Notes: a model not told the origin generated them from the letters alone. A stretch of DNA of 64,000 nucleotides from Mesodorylaimus sp. YZB2_4 (GCA_030248295.1 JASANH010001668.1:868001-932000), one strand, 5' to 3'; positions 1-26,862 are shown, counted from the stretch's first letter. Numbers and translations: made by a program.

Positions 1-3000
1 GTCATATATGTATGTATGTACCTATGTATGTAGTTATGTACTGTAGGTATGTATGTATGGACCCGATAGATCACAACGCCGATCTGGAGCTTTGTGAGAG
101 CGGGAAATCCAGCTATAAGCTCAAACGACAGGGTAACATCACTGCTGGTGCCTTTTGGCATTTATTTTGACCACGTATTGCCCCAGATTGCTGTAGGGTG
201 CTCAGAAGAGGGTCCACTCAGGCAAAATTATCATTTTTTGCACTTTTGGACCTCATAAACCGTCTGGAGAGGCGCAGGGCAACTTTTTATAGCTCGATCG
301 AGTCAATGAGGTGCGGGGAGCAATTCTTGACTGAAAACTGTCTTTTTTACAAAAGTTAGAAGTTTTGGTTTTTGTTGGGGGTCCATTTGAACAGAAAAAC
401 TCAAAAAAATTGGAAACGCAAAAAAAGTCTGCAGGATATGACTTGGTGGCTCATCGAGGATACAAGGTCATAGGACTCATGGAATTTCTGTTATCTGAAT
501 ACATATATAAAACGACAAACATATGTCCAGTTTTCAAAAAGGCGAAAATTCAAAATGTGGGATTCAATACTTCTTGCACATTTTGAAAGCTGTCTCTGCA
601 CAAGAATGACGATGACAGTTATACTTGAAGAATGAAACGATACTTGGAAACTTTTGAAAAGCGGCGCGAAATTCAAACTTAAAATATTTACTCACAAGAC
701 TAATAGCACAGAACAACAATTTAGCGGTGGAAATTCGAAGTCGAACTGAAACATCATTTTTGACTGCTACAGAAGCTGCCATGTCTAAAAAAAATTAATA
801 TGTTAAAAAATGCGTTCTTCCTTCGCATTGTTATTGAACAGGCCGACAAGTGAACTACAAAAACGCAGGTTATAAAGGATGCACTGAAAAAGAGGTTAAA
901 ATGTCATACCGTGAAAAAATTGACTAGAGATAATGCTGCAACATAGTTTATAAAATTGTGGCGGAAAATGTGGTTTTTTGAATACTGCTTGTCACTTACC
1001 ATCAAATTTGACTTGGGCACAACATGTTGGGAATCAATGAGACTGAAATAAAAGGGCTCCTCATGACATACAGAACTGGCCCAATGTTTGCTGAACTCAG
1101 TCTAGAGTGCAACGTCTAGTCTGAAGGAAAGGCTGTATTTCCTTGAAATACTAGTGCCCAGACTCGTGTAAACGAGTGCCTAACCTTGGATAAGCCACGG
1201 AGAAAGATTTAGCGGAGGACTCGTCGTGGTTGTCGGCGAAAAAACAATGGCCACTGCTTTTAATATCTTGCGCATGTGTGGAAGCAAATTTTGAGCAATG
1301 GCGCTACTTGCACTCACGATTGCATGTGCTCGAACGCGGCCAGTCCTAGAGGTGGTATATATCAGGCAGGTGGAGAATAGTCAGGACTGAAAAAAGAGTG
1401 AAATTAGCCTAAAATTCATGAAATGAAACTGGGAAAGGTAGTACATGTGGTTTGATGCGCCTTCGGAGCAGGCCAGTCCAGGCTGACAAAAGGCGATCAA
1501 GAAAGATCCTGCCTGGCTACTGGCTGGTCACATGTTCTCGCGGTTTTAAGGTTGACCATAACAGCTAGCCTCATTCATGTCACCGGGTGCGCCAGGTGCC
1601 ACTCATTAGACCATGAATGACACTGCACGCAGGTTGTTCATGAAATAGAGGATCCAGCGTGCCTTTCTGTTTGATGACGAATGATAATAATTAATCACCA
1701 GAAGTAAATGCGGCACATTTTGATTGGAATATGGCCATCTAGACACTAGAGAATGCGCATTTCATAGTTTATTAAGACATTGTTTCTTCTTTGCTATCGC
1801 CCACAATTTGGTCAAATGCTCACCCGCTCTCTGAGATTGCCAAGGATTCGAATCTTACAATACAGCATTTGGCACCAGGGCGATAATATCTTCACTCATG
1901 GACGACAGACACCAAAAGGTGCACGCCCGTTTAGCACTCCAAAAATGTCGCTCTCGAAAATGTTTAAACGATGTACCTAGATTTAGGTAGCTGCTCTCGG
2001 CTGACCAGACCTCGAAAATACTTAATTAATATTCGCACAAAGCAAAATGGTTTGAGAGCCTGCAGAGAGCTTCTTCTAGGATATCCATGTGCCTTGTCAT
2101 AAACTGGATCACAGTGCAACAAAATCACGACGTTTTAGCATCAAGCCGCAGAGTTTACAGAGCGCTACAAAACAAGTGCAACATAAATATGAAAAAACTG
2201 GTTTAGCAAAGCAGGGTAAATAGATCGGGCAAGATTATCCCGTCCAACCAACACGAGGCAATGGAAATTCGATTGCTCCAGTGTTATAAGCAGTGTCACT
2301 AAGGGCTTGCACCGGCATACTGACTGAGGCTAATCCACGCTTGTCCGCCCAACATATACACATGCTTCCTTCATGTCCGGGTCATAACGATGGAGCTAAC
2401 TCGATCATGAGCAGTTATGGCAGCGATTCGTAATAAATTACGTACACTGGCTTCAAATCGCCGTGATTATAATTTTCGCACCCAAACTCGCATATCACTG
2501 TTCTTAGGAAATTGGACAGACTACAGAACTTGTAAACTAACGATAGAACTAAGCCTCCAATCGTGAGCCTGACCAGTACGACGGACAAAAACTTTTTCCC
2601 GAGCTGTGAAACGTTGAAATAATGTCTTCTGAGATTCCTCCAAAGCGTTCACCATTTCAAGCGTGTGTTATATCTGAGCTCCTTGACCTATCTGTTTAGC
2701 TTTGAATGACCGCCGAATAAAGACGTGGAGAACATCTGTATTAAAGGCTCTTAAAACTCATTCTCACGATAAATTAGCTTATTTAATTTTAAAGAGGAGC
2801 TACTAATATTCATCAGCATAAATTCCATGCATGGGTCGAAAGTGCCAGGCATGCAAAACTGTACATCCCTGCGTTCGGAAAATCTTTATGCCCTATTGCT
2901 GCAAGAAAGTCTAGCGAAGCTGCATATTCGTCAAAGTTCCAGCCTAAAGCAGGAGATTGTGAAATTAAAAGTGCTGGCCTGTAACAGCATTTTGCATAAC

Positions 3001-4202
3001 ATACAGTAGTCCCTGAATATCCACTATACAAGAAGTGCAGATGAGAGCATCTTCTAGAAGCCACCTTCCCCAAGCTGGTGACATCAATTAGGTTAGTTGT
3101 TATGGTCTACTTGTCAACTGGCTAGTTGTTATGGTCTACTTGATTTTGTGTCGGCAGAATTTTCATGGAAACAGCAGGATTGAGGAGTGTTTTCAAGATG
3201 GAGGGACTAGAAATGCCTTTTTTTCTAATGAGCGGCAGTAGACCATACTGTGCATTGTCTAAAATTTGGCCGGAGTGAATGTAAATATGCTGCTGAGAAA
3301 GTCGCGGGCAAGAAGTGGGAGCGCTTAGCTAACGGCAAGCGGTAACACACCATATCAAGTGGTTGGCGGCCGGAGCGGAAGCGAAAACCCTTCCCGCCAA
3401 AGCCCTAAAATTCCTATAATGATGTCTAATGAGTCGTCAAGACCTTGCGTCCAGCTTGTTTTTTGGCAGTGATTGGATCGCCAGGATTGCACGAAGTATG
3501 TACTAAAGGTAGCTTACCTTTACCTTACTTTTCAGAGTCGTAGAGGCCCGAGACCCCAAGCATCCCCCCCTACGTACGCACCTGAAGTGGTTAGCGCGCT
3601 GATCCTCCACCCTCTAGATCTAGAGTTCGGTTCCTTCTTTAAACAGCTCGATACGCTCTTTTTTCCAGCTTGTTGGTGGCTCACAGGCCAATTTTTTTAT
3701 GTAAGTACCAAGATTTGTGTAAAGTCTGTTTCTTGGTGTCCTTAATGATTTTACGGTAACAATTTTGGGCAACAACTGAAGCTTTACAAGACGAGTTCTT
3801 GTCGTTGCAATGTGCAAAAGTTTTCTTCCACTTCTTTTGTATTTTGGTTCCTTGGGGGAATGAATATTTGTGTCAACTGTGCAGAGGTGCTGGTTCGACG
3901 CGACCAATATGTTGTTGTCGAAGGGTGTAGTTGGGCACTCACAATGAGTAAGCTGGCGCGTGTTGGGTGATCAGCTATTCCACATTAATCTTCTGGGAAT
4001 ATCTACTGTACAGTAACTGCTCTAATACCAAATTTCTTGATGAATAAAATATATTGTAGTTTTCTGAAAGTTTTAAGAACAAAGTTTTACGTTTTGGAAT
4101 TTTTAGCGGAGGGGTTAGTTATTAAGCACTATTACGGAAGTCTGGACTTTTTAGTCCAGAACGTTTCGGAAACTTTTTTGTATCGAGATTCCGAGGGAAT
4201 GG
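1..4202. other. No gene recognised; short TATG microsatellite at the left edge
   Basis: The first 60 bases are an imperfect GTAT/TATG microsatellite. The rest of this stretch has only short open frames with frequent stops and no recognisable domain. I searched here for the missing 5' exons of the M8/kringle gene fragment that starts at 5427 and found neither an HExxH exon nor a [11 protein letters not shown]-like exon. Confidence 0.5.
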
Positions 4203-4957
4203 TCTAAGAACTACCCGAAAAAGGTCCATAAAATGGACCTTGACGTAGGTGCTTAGGACTACTGTAGAAACCCCAAACCTTTTTACTAAAAGTGAAATGA
4301 AAAATTTCCCCTCTCCTAACCTTCTCTAGTCCTAAGCCCTGGCATTTGTTGGTCAATAATGCATCGAGCAACAAGTAGTGCGTGGGCAGCAATGGCGGTT
4401 TACATCCTACAGCGATTTTCAAAGATCGCTGAACCTGGAAGATTTGGGCCCAGAATAGTAGTTTCAGTACAGACCTAGGATGCAGTTTATTGCACAGTGG
4501 CAAAGTGATGGGCCCATGTGGCAACGACTTCCAAGGGTCAATCAGGAGTCAAGGTTTTTTTGGCCGATTTCTTTGTAATCTTACCTGAGGGCAAGCGTAT
4601 GGCTTATTAGGCGAGGGGTTGAGGGTCGTATGTTTCGAGATTGGCGGTCCCAAGCGGTCGCTGTTAAGCGAGTTCGACTGTAATTATAGGATTGTGTGGC
4701 ATTTAAATCTCCAGCTCATTAAACATGAGACACACTGCGGCATGACGAATTCAGCTCATACACTTGACCCGTATCACATGACCATATCAGCAGTCTAGCG
4801 AGTATGAGGGTCTGTTGTAGACTGTCAGGGCTAGGACTAGAGAAGGTTGGGAGAGCGAAAATTTTCATTTCATTTTTCAGTAAAAGGTTTGGGTTTTCTA
4901 GTCCTAAGCACCTACCTCAAGGATCATTTTATGGACCTTTTCAGGGTGGTTCTTAGG
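4203..4957. mobile_element. Non-autonomous element with about 135-bp inverted arms
   Basis: The left arm (4203-4340) and right arm (4827-4957) are imperfect reverse complements. Shared words include TCCATAAAATG, AGGTGCTTAGGACT and AACCTTCTCTAGTCCTA. The 490-bp centre has no coding capacity that I recognise. The left arm itself contains a small palindrome (AAGGTCCATAAAATGGACCTT is split around 4221-4241). It is best read as a MITE or foldback element. No target-site duplication could be fixed by eye. The right arm is followed by about 470 unannotated bases before the kringle gene fragment. Confidence 0.6.
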
Positions 4958-5426
4958 CTTGACTGACAACTTTATAATGCTAAAGAATTTGGGCACATGT
5001 CTGCGGAAAAATGCAGATGGATTTTCCTGTAGATCTTCCCGCATTTGTTGACATTCATTACAAAGCGCCGCGCGGAATCAACAGGCTCTGAGTGATACCC
5101 TTACAATTGTCAGCGCCATAAATTTGACCGAGCCCTTGATTTTTCCATGAATTTTCCACTTCCTGTTTATAATTCCTATTGACGGTCAGAGTCATTCTTG
5201 TACTGTGTGAAAAAAAACAATATGTACAGTATAATGCAAGACGGCGGGCAGAATTAAGCTACAGCAGCAGCTCGAAACCACATATATCGCATATTTCTTG
5301 TTCACTGGGTAATCTTATTTTCGAAGTTCTCTACGAGTTTCGACCTTTGTCGGAGCCCTGAATTTTTAATATCAGTAAACAGCCAGAGAAATTAAACAAG
5401 GCAACTTATTTCGGCTAGGTTTTTAG

Positions 5427-6434
<1,008 letters not shown>

Positions 6435-6962
6435 TTCTTTCAAAATAACATATATAAAAAAGAAGCATACGTAAATTTTGCGTTAGAATGACTCATGAAG
6501 TTTTTTGCCGCAGGTTTTCTCCTCATAACTGCGACAGTTGTTTATTCACAGCAGCGGGTGATTAGGCGGTACAATTTTCACTAACTGCCCTGATCTTTGG
6601 AAGTAAAGCACCCATTGGCTATTGTATTTATCTTAAGATTTCACACCTATTCGAATAACCACGCGTCACCGCAGCCAGACTGCAGGAGTCGAAAAATTTC
6701 TACTAGGAAGATTTTATGAAACTACTGTCAGTGAAATCCCAAGTAGGTGGTTTTGATGAATTCTTCTCTTTACGGAGGAGCTACTCCTTGGGCATATACT
6801 GTACATATAAAATGAGCCGCTGTATGGAGCTGCCACTACAGTTAATTTAGGGCAGTGCCTCAAAAAAACACGCCTGCTTCTCTTGATAGAAGATATCGGA
6901 CCTATCTGAGGACATAAAGTTACTGTAGGCCCCTGTTTTAATTAGTGTGAGACGATTTCACC

Positions 6963-7575
6963 ACTGTGTTGTTTGCCCCACGTTGTCTGGTGGGGGAATC
7001 GAATCACTGAGACATGCGTCGTTTTCCCCATAATCAGTTTTGAAAAACTGCGGCTATTCAAAATTTGAGACTTCGTCTAAGAATAAAACACTCATGCACA
7101 AACCGTGCCAAAAATTTCAGTTGCCAATCATGCCGATCCAGCAGTCGGATCGGATCGAGAACTGAATCACCCATAAGATTAATTTTTTTGCATACATTTG
7201 CAAATCAAACCCTGTCTTGAATACTGTAGCAGAGAAAACTGGCCTGGTCTTACATTCACTCGTAATGGCAACGTGTCAAATATCCTTCCTTGAAATACTC
7301 GAAGGAGTTCAAAAAGTTTGTATCCCGAGTACATTGCAGATGAGCTGCAGCACCGAAATTTTATTTACACTGCCCGCATTCTACAAGCTTATCACACTTG
7401 TACTGCCTGTTGCAACCCAAGTTGTGTCCGCACATCAGGCGAAAAGATATGGTGGGGGAAACGACAAGTTGGGGGAACCGGCGCAGTAGGGGAAACGTCA
7501 CATGTCTCAGTGAGTCGATTCCCCCACCAGACATGGCGGGGGAATCGGCCAAGTGGGGGAAACGTCACGGGACCG
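6963..7575. repeat. Foldback repeat made of GGGGGAATCG / GGGGAAACG words
   Basis: Two clusters (6963-7036 and 7449-7575) carry words such as TGGTGGGGGAATCGA, GTGAGACATG and GGGGGAAACG on both strands, so each can fold on itself. A third cluster of the same family is at 51076-51232. Sequence between the clusters shows no gene. No terminal repeat or duplication could be defined by eye. Confidence 0.6.
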
Positions 7576-9531
7576 TTTTATTTGCCACAATGCACTGTTA
7601 CACAACAAATAAAACTGCCCCGAGCAAAGGGGAGCTGCGTCGAAGAAAAAATTAGATGCACCAGGCGGTGTGGCACTGCTAAGAAACTGAACAACTGAAA
7701 ATTCGAATGGAGTCGCACAAAATGTAGGGTGAGTCAGGATGAGTGATGTGTAGAGCATGTAAATGCTATACCAACAGCTTGGTACAGTACCTGTTAGCGC
7801 CGGTCAGATGGAACACCTCGTTGCAATTATTATTTCCATATTATGGATCCAATGTAGGCTTTCCATGGATCCATGCTGGAAGCCCGGTGCAAAATATTAT
7901 TGCGTCTGGCCAACTGGTCAGCAGAAGTCAGCGGCTAAAGTCCTGGATAATCCATGTTTTCATATAGTGTCAAAGAGTGCTTGCGTTCTCGAAGAAAGTA
8001 GAAGGCCTTCTCCAAAGCATGGATTCTTCCATCAAGATCAGAGATGTGAACAAGACCTTCGGTCTGGCTGGCATAAAAAGCAAAGCCATGCTCGTGACAG
8101 CGAACATAGTTTCGCAGTCAGCCCAGAGATGCGTCTGGTTCGCCAGAATGGATTTCGAGGAAAAAGGAAAACTGGTAGATTCATGGGAATCATTGAGGAA
8201 GAGACTCTGGGTCTTGCCAAAGAGGGCTCAATTCATTTTGGACAAGCATCGGTTTGAGGATACTTTTTTAAAGTCTTTTTTCATGCAAGAATGGAAAAAT
8301 ATACAATAGAATAAAAAATAATAATAATAAAATATTGTATATACAGTATCGCGCGGTATCGTACAGCATCGCGATACAGTATGTGTCTGATTTTGAACCG
8401 CCTTTGCGTGCCAGTTAGGTAAAATATGCTGATAAAAAAAAAAGAAATGACGAGACTTCTTTACTCGAGCGATAGACCTAGCACGGCTGACTAATAAATG
8501 AACAGACCTCCTTCTTATTTTCTTAGTAATATACATGCCTGGTAAGAACTGGTTTATCAGAAGAAACACAAACACCAATGGCGCAAGTAAAGTGACATAA
8601 TGCATAGCGGGCTACAGCACGGGGCCTGGCCCGTGATCCAGAACATATTTCCTGTGCATGCCTAATTAAACATGACAAACTTGACATATTCTAATGCGCG
8701 AGGATCCGGCGATTGACGATTATGGCTTGGCAGCGCTCGTCATAGAGAGTGATTCTCAACGGAAAAATTTGCGCGTTAGAATTCGACTTCAAATATACAA
8801 ACACATTATCCCACAATGAAAGGCCTACTGCTTGTGTCTCTTAGATCTGATATTCTGCATGCTCGTCGCGCTCGACAGGAACTTACGACCTCGACCTGGA
8901 AAATCTCAAGCCTTATACTTTGCTGCAGGAAATAGACATAAACCTTGCAAGTATACATGCAGCCTTCACGGGGAAGACCTTGCATGTATAGCAAGGCAAA
9001 AATGTATCCATAAATCATGGTTTCCCAGATGTATCACTCAATGCAAGGTCAGCGACACATGTTACGCAGGATTACTGGTTCGAGTCGAGCGCAAATACAT
9101 ACATTAGACCTGTTTCCGACTCAAAGGCTCAAAAAAATACCGCAATTTTTATGTCCAAATTGTGACCAAACGTCCTACTTTAAATCAGCAGAATGACTTT
9201 GAAACACTCACGCTTTTGCAATAGGTTTTCGCAACCTGAGAATCAGCATTGTGTTCGCTACCATACGTTTCCAGCTCATTGATGCATTGCTCGCCTTACG
9301 ATGTTTGTGTTTTTATCAGTTCCTGCTGATGATGTCTTAAGATAAGACCAAACGTCAAAAATTAAAATATTTTAAATAATGTCGTATTTGAGTAATTTAT
9401 TGGTCTTCCTGTTCCTTTGGAAATGTCGCTATAACGACGTCTCAATCTCTACTTAATTTTTATGTCAATCGAAATTTGTTAAAAATAGATGTTTCCAAGA
9501 AAGGTTATCCAGACAATATCTATCAGATAAT
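7576..9531. other. No gene recognised
   Basis: The longest open frame, 7977-8309 plus (110 codons), is lysine-rich and has no domain that I know. A small AAT repeat (8310-8330) and an AT-rich patch with TATCGCG words follow it. Nothing here could be tied to the flanking protease genes, which end at 6434 and 9532. Confidence 0.4.
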
Positions 9532-20966
<11,435 letters not shown>

Positions 20967-23900
20967 TGTAGCTCGTTTAGTGCTGCTGCGCTAGTCGTAG
21001 TAGCAGTGCGGAGCGTACAGAATGGACCGTGCAGAATAGAACATACGAGTGTGACGTGGAAAAGAAAACAAGCCAAGGTGCTACTAAAAAATTGTGAGCT
21101 GAAAAAATGTGCGCACGCCAGAAATCCTCTGCATTGGTTGCAGCTAGCTTGCCGCCATCAGCCTGAGACGGAGTGGGCGTTGCAGTATCTAACTGATCAC
21201 AGTCACCATTCTTTCATGAATACGCACGTTCGCAAATTTTCTTAGAGGGGGTGATCGAATTCAATTTGTTGGTGTTCGTATTTCATATTGCTATCAGCGT
21301 TCACGGCCATCACACATGTGAATAAACTCAACATAATGTCGCACGGGATATGACAACTATGGTGTGACTAAGGTTTCTGCAGCACGGGATGAGTATAGGG
21401 ATATCGGAAACCATCACGAAACCAGCCACTCCTACCTGAATTAGTGATAGTGCACGAATACAGTCGAAATCTGCGATGGGGTCCATCGAATCGATGAGCC
21501 ATGATCGAATCGAACGAAGTCCTTATTCGGTTTTCAATTAGAAGGAACTAAACACACACTAATTATCACTGCGGCGAGGCCCTTATGTACATGTCTTGCA
21601 GCAAGCACAGCAAGCATTTGCTGGTCGTAAGCATTTGCATAACTCTACAAATCACAGAACCCCCTGCCAGTAAATGAATATGATCGCCGCCAAAACCTAG
21701 GTCGAGATAGAAAACAAAACATCATGCAAAAAATCTAACTAGTGATAGGTGTCTATGCTGATACGTATCTCTGTCTAGAACTGATAATCAAACAGATATT
21801 GCGCGTGATTCAAAATCGAAACTGTCCTGCCAGGTAACTACATCACAATCGTAACGGTTTCTGCTTGTCTGTTAACTATGTTTGACCATTTCGCTAAGGC
21901 GATTGATAAAGCTGTAGAGGCTGGTCAGATACTAGCTCCTGTGGATAAATGGCAGCAAAACGATCTTTGGTTGGCATTCTTCGATTTCTCAGCCATTGGA
22001 TGAGAGAGTATCGTTGCGGGCTCGCATCAATTTGTCATCACTTTCGGCGAATGAGTTTGTTCAATCGAAGTCAAAGCCTTAGCGTGTCGGTTGGGCAGCT
22101 TTGTATACAACTGGCAGCTACAGTGATGCTCGAATTTCGGTTTCCGCCAGTTTTTCATTGATTTGTTCTTGAGCAGGAGTTGGAGCGGTCGAGCTAGGGG
22201 TGGTTGCATCGGTCTAGACACCTCCTTGCGGTGGTGACGTCAGAGTCATGAATTTCGGGAACCAGGCTGGCTTATTAGTCTAGGCTCCCGTTTTTGGTTG
22301 CGGTGGTGTGGGTGGAGGAATCGATTAGATGATTTGGATTTATTATTAATAAAAGATATTGAAATACGCAGATTTAAGTTAGTTTAATGTTTTAATAATT
22401 ATTTATTATTAAGGAAATATTGTTTATTCTTTTTTAGACCCCAATGATGAAGAACGGGCGGAGCGTTTGTTTTTTCGCGCTTGGGCGGGGCAGATTGCGT
22501 TTTAGTAGTGCGCTGCTCCTCGGGCTGATGGCGAGGACATGACTTTCCGAAGGAAATCTGGGTGCCTGGCAACTGCAAAAAAAGCTCGTTGGGTGAGAGC
22601 TAAGGCCGATATATTGTAAGCAAATATGATAAATGCTGAGCTCCATTGCGTTGATGCGGACTGACTCGACATGTCCACGGCAGCCAGGTAGATGGCATCG
22701 CGGTGGTACGAGCTGGGTACAGTGGTGGCGACTACGGTGTGGTCGTCACCATTCAGAATGGTGATGGTGTGCTGCTGCCACAAGACAAGGAATAGCGGAT
22801 TAGGTGTCTGGTGCATTGTGTAGCCGGTACGCCACAATGCAGTCCTTTACTAGGCTTCATATTTTTAAGTTCCTTATCGGACTTATTTATCCAAGTCCAG
22901 TGTGACTGGGCTGCAAATCTGGCCCATGTATTACATGGGGCCCTCGTAGTTATGCAAGCGTCACTATTAAGGGCGAAAAATTTTTTGGGGGATTCCACCC
23001 TCTTATGTTTCAATTCAATATCATATCAATAAACTCGATATGTACTCAACCTGCACTTATTTAATACATAAATTTGCCATATATATTACTACTGATGACG
23101 AGTTTCTATCTGAGTAGATAACTAGATCCTACTATATCGAGTATATTGCACTCTTACAGATGACGAGATACATTAAACCTAATGTACTAAGTTCACGTTT
23201 TCTACTGTAGCGGGCTCCAACTTGGGTATCTATAATAGGGAAGCGATATTAGGGTTATGGTCATCAGTGGTGGCTGGGTTACCCTTTTCACTCTACCTAT
23301 TCTAAGTCTTGGTCAGCGTCTCAGGCTTACCTCTTTTTCTCGGCACTTTGTACTCCTTTAGGCGGGGTTTTGCACGCATAGTGCGCCAGCTACTCACTTA
23401 TCAATCGATTTTAGGGGAAGACTTTGTCTAGATTTTTGTAGTATGTTCACCCGCCACGCGCTAAGCAACTTTACTAGATGGCGACCCTGGACAAGACTAT
23501 AGTCCACATCTAGGCACACACGACGAGACCAGACACTAAACGTTAAAGGGCACGAGTAGAACCTCTTATAAGAAAACATTTCTGAAATCACGGCATCACT
23601 AACCAAATTCCCACACGTCCTCGTGTGACGCGAGAGAAAAAAAAGAAAAGAGAACGGGAAAAACTAACAAATCACTACAAATCATTCAACATGCTTGGAC
23701 AGATGACGTCGATCATGTTGGGCATGAGGAAGTGTCTGAGTCGAAAAGGGCGACCGCGGTCTTGATGAGCGGAAGCGATCGTAACGTGGTGGAGGGCTGG
23801 GAGTGGGTGTGGACTGGCGGTGGGCTCGAGGTCTGGATCTGGGACCGTGACCATGGTCGCATTCGGGACGAGGCACGTAGCTGTGCGCTACGGGCGGGCT

Positions 23901-25453
23901 GTGAAGCATCTCTGACAGGAGGACCCAATCGGAGGACGACTGACCCCTCCCGTCGCCTACCAGGCGTAGCCACCGCTGGAGACGTCGCTTGCCCATCGGG
24001 AGTGTCATTAATGACGACATCCACTGTTTCTAACGACGAGAAATCTGAACGGACTTCGACATCCTCGACCAGCAATAGTGATCCATCCGCCGGTGCCTAA
24101 GAATGGTCACGCGCCTGATCCGACAGGGATCGATATTCACGTTTCCGCACACGACTCTGGACTAAGCGTGGAATGGCTTCACGTCGAACCATGCCCTGGA
24201 ATGCCAAGAATCTTCGACACAGCATATTGAAGCGAGAAACAGACAACTTCGCCTTCTGAAATCGACAAGCTGCCCACACGTAATAAGAGTGCTCGAAGGC
24301 TCGAAGTTGTCCCAGAGAGAGCCTCGAGTTATCAAAATCCCGCAGAGTGTGTATAGGAGGGGACCTATAGAACTGATAAGACTCCCGCAACAAAGCCTTC
24401 TCCTCTGGGAAAGCCTATCACCCTCTGAAGGCTGTTTCCAAAATTTTGAAAACCTCGGGTCCAAATCACTCTCGGCTGCGCCCACCAAGGGCGGTATAGA
24501 ATGAGCTGAGGCGACTTCACTAGCACCCCGACGGCTCCCTGTGATGAGTGTGATGAGTACAGTTGACCAACGAAGCTCGGCCCAGACGACCCAGACCAAA
24601 ACTCGATTCGCCTCCAAGGCGTCGTCCAGTAGACCCGAATCGATACCACCGCTCCTGACACCGCCACCGAAAACTCATCAGTAAAACAAAACGCAAAAAC
24701 GAGGAATTCGCAAAACGACTAGGTGGAAACAGGGCCCTCAAAACCCAACATCGTAATTCCAACCGGGAGGAAAAAAAACGTTAGCTGTGCACTGACAGAA
24801 ACCTGGTTCAAAACAAATACACACAAGCCCCAACGCAAAGCCATGCCACTGGTTCAGTCGCTAGCATCGATGTCCGCTCGCCGTGCTTGCGCTGCGGCGA
24901 ACTCCTCCAACTGAGCCATGGCTGTGCGAATTGCCTTTTTCTGAGAAGCATGCATCGCCTCCGTCTCGAAATATACTTCGATGTCTTTCAGGTGTACAAA
25001 AGCCTGGCGATCAGGATTATTTAAAAAATACTAATATTTAAGGACCCTTTGTGCGCGGTTTTGGACTCATTGCTGCTGACTCAGGCAATACACGAGGAGG
25101 CCACCAAAAAACATATCTGTGTTCAGCCCACACCAAAGAGGCCCACACCAGGTACAAATTGCGCAGTCTGCCCACCGGGTGTGGTATTCGTGCCGGACTC
25201 TCAGATTCCTCGATGTCCACCCACTGATCGTTCTCAGATTCTGGTTTGTCCTGTGGACGTCCAGACACTGACCCCCCGATATGAAAAAACCTGGTATCAC
25301 GTTGGATTATTGTAGAATAGTTTGCTCTCAACATGGCAGCCCAGGTATTATGATGTGATTTGTGTTCCCGCGTGTTTGTGTGTGACGTCTGCTTGATAGA
25401 GCCAGTAGGCCAGAGAACACAGCGCCAGAGCCAGAGCCAGAGCCAGGTGCTCA
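20967..25453. other. No gene recognised; possible decayed coding patch at 23.7-24.7 kb
   Basis: Upstream of M8 paralogue A. Several overlapping minus-strand frames between about 23680 and 24670 (for example 24097-24393, with LRDFDNSRLSLGQLRAFEHS, and 23713-24075, Pro/Ser/Arg-rich) look more protein-like than chance and could be a broken gag-type gene. I recognise no domain and frames do not join. The rest shows only AT-rich or low-complexity patches, including a (CCAGAG)n run at 25424-25448. Confidence 0.3.
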
Positions 25454-26002
25454 GCGCCAGAGCCGAGAGGTCGCTTCGCCCCCTCCCGCGACAGATTGGG
25501 ACTAGAATAAAAGCAGGTGCGCGGTCGCGCGACTCTCTCTGCACACATTATTGGTCGTCCACTGGCACCCTAAACGAATTTTTACTTCGGTTTCCATCAC
25601 CTTCATAAATTCAGCGCAAATGTCCGTTTGCTTGGTCTCTTAGAACATTAATTTCCCACTAGTTGATCCGGCGGTGTGTAAAACCGTCGGCAGCTGAGTT
25701 GCTGTCCGCATTTCGACAATCTTACGCCAAACTTGCTATTAATCTCTCCTTTTCATTATGAAACGACTTCGGTAATTTTTGTAGTAGATCATCATTTACT
25801 TCTGATAGAATTTTTGCAAAATAATCTAACAAATTCGAAATATTGAGCAAATACTTCACACCACCAGCACTATGGCAGGCCCTAGGATTACGTTCTTTGC
25901 CTGGCCAGCTACTAATGGCAGAGGCGCGCGACCGCGCACCTGCCTTCGTTGCAGTCACGAACTGTCGGAGGAGGGGGCGAAGCGACCTCCCGGCTCTGGC
26001 GC
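25454..26002. repeat. Inverted repeat with 78-bp GC-rich arms
   Basis: The left arm (25454-25531) and right arm (25925-26002) are reverse complements with scattered mismatches. They share GCGCCAGAGCCG, GGTCGCTTCGCCCCCTCC and GCGCGGTCGCGCG. The 393-bp interior is AT-rich with no gene. An AATAAAAGCAGG stretch lies inside the left arm. It could be a MITE or two solo LTR ends in inverted orientation. Confidence 0.6.
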
Positions 26003-26539
26003 TGTGCACTTGCCATAAATGCGGCCAGAGCAGTCTCCTTGATGTGTGTTGGGTTTTGGCAGTTAAATAGACTAACTCGTCTCGTGCGGTTGCGTTCCCT
26101 GGCCGTCTTTCCAGTCACACCAGCCACGTAACAGTATATCACTTCTCCCATAAAAATGATAGAAACAATATTTTTTTTTGGTTCGAATCTTTGAGATTTT
26201 AAAGCTGTCAGACTTGCATGGTGTTGTTTTTTGGAATGGCGCGTTTGATTTTCATAGTGGTCGTTGAGGAAGACGAGGTCGATGTCGACGAAATAGCATG
26301 TGAGCTTGGAGATTTAGTGCAGTCGGCGGACAAGTGTGAGATTGCGGATTGCAGATTTTAGTGTATGCATCCAAACTTAAAGGGTCGCGCCTGGAAAAAC
26401 CAGTCAAGATGAAAAAGAGCGGAAGAAATTCATCCATGTACTGTGAGCCGGTTTTCAAGCGCGCTGTCGGCCATTTCATGCTTCATACTTAGCCAAAGCA
26501 CCTGAAGATAAAAAAAACATAAATTGACAATCATATTTA

Positions 26540-26614
26540 GCCTAGGTGGCAGTCGAACCTTGTAAGTGCGAACCTACTGTAGAGTGAGAGGCAAATGCTC
26601 CAGCCCGCCTAGGC
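26540..26614 (-). repeat. tRNA-like sequence (SINE head or tRNA relic)
   Basis: On the minus strand a 7-bp end stem (GCCTAGG / CCTAGGC) encloses 61 bases. It has an A-box-like TGGCCTAGGCGG reaching in from just upstream and a B-box-like GGTTCGACTGC. The T-stem and anticodon stem pair poorly, so it is unlikely to be a working tRNA. A tRNA-derived SINE head is the likelier reading. Confidence 0.35.
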
Positions 26615-26862
26615 CACAACCTGGGCAGTCGGCTTCGTGAGACAGTCGTACTTGGTTGGGCAAACGCCGTAATAAATTAAACTGAGCAGTGGAATTCAGT
26701 GTGGAATATTACTGCTGACGTTGTCGTCGATCATCGATTGATGCCGGATGCCGGTCAAAAAGTGCTGCACTGTTACTTATATTTCACATCTCCTCTGTTT
26801 GCATCTGACGGAAATCCTATTCGATTTCCCTATCCCGATGTTCCACTCTTGGCGAGTATGCC

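Noticed and set aside
7977-8309. 110-codon plus-strand frame as a gene
   Set aside because: No known motif, no matching splice sites, and overlapping frames of similar length on both strands.
23682-24667. Overlapping frames as a gag or structural gene
   Set aside because: Open on both strands, GC-rich, and the pieces do not join; kept only as a remark on the stretch.
25038-25544. 168-codon minus-strand frame
   Set aside because: Made largely of a CCAGAG microsatellite (Leu/Trp repeats) and an arm of an inverted repeat.
26540-26614. Functional tRNA gene
   Set aside because: End stem and B-box are present, but the T-stem and anticodon stem do not pair properly.
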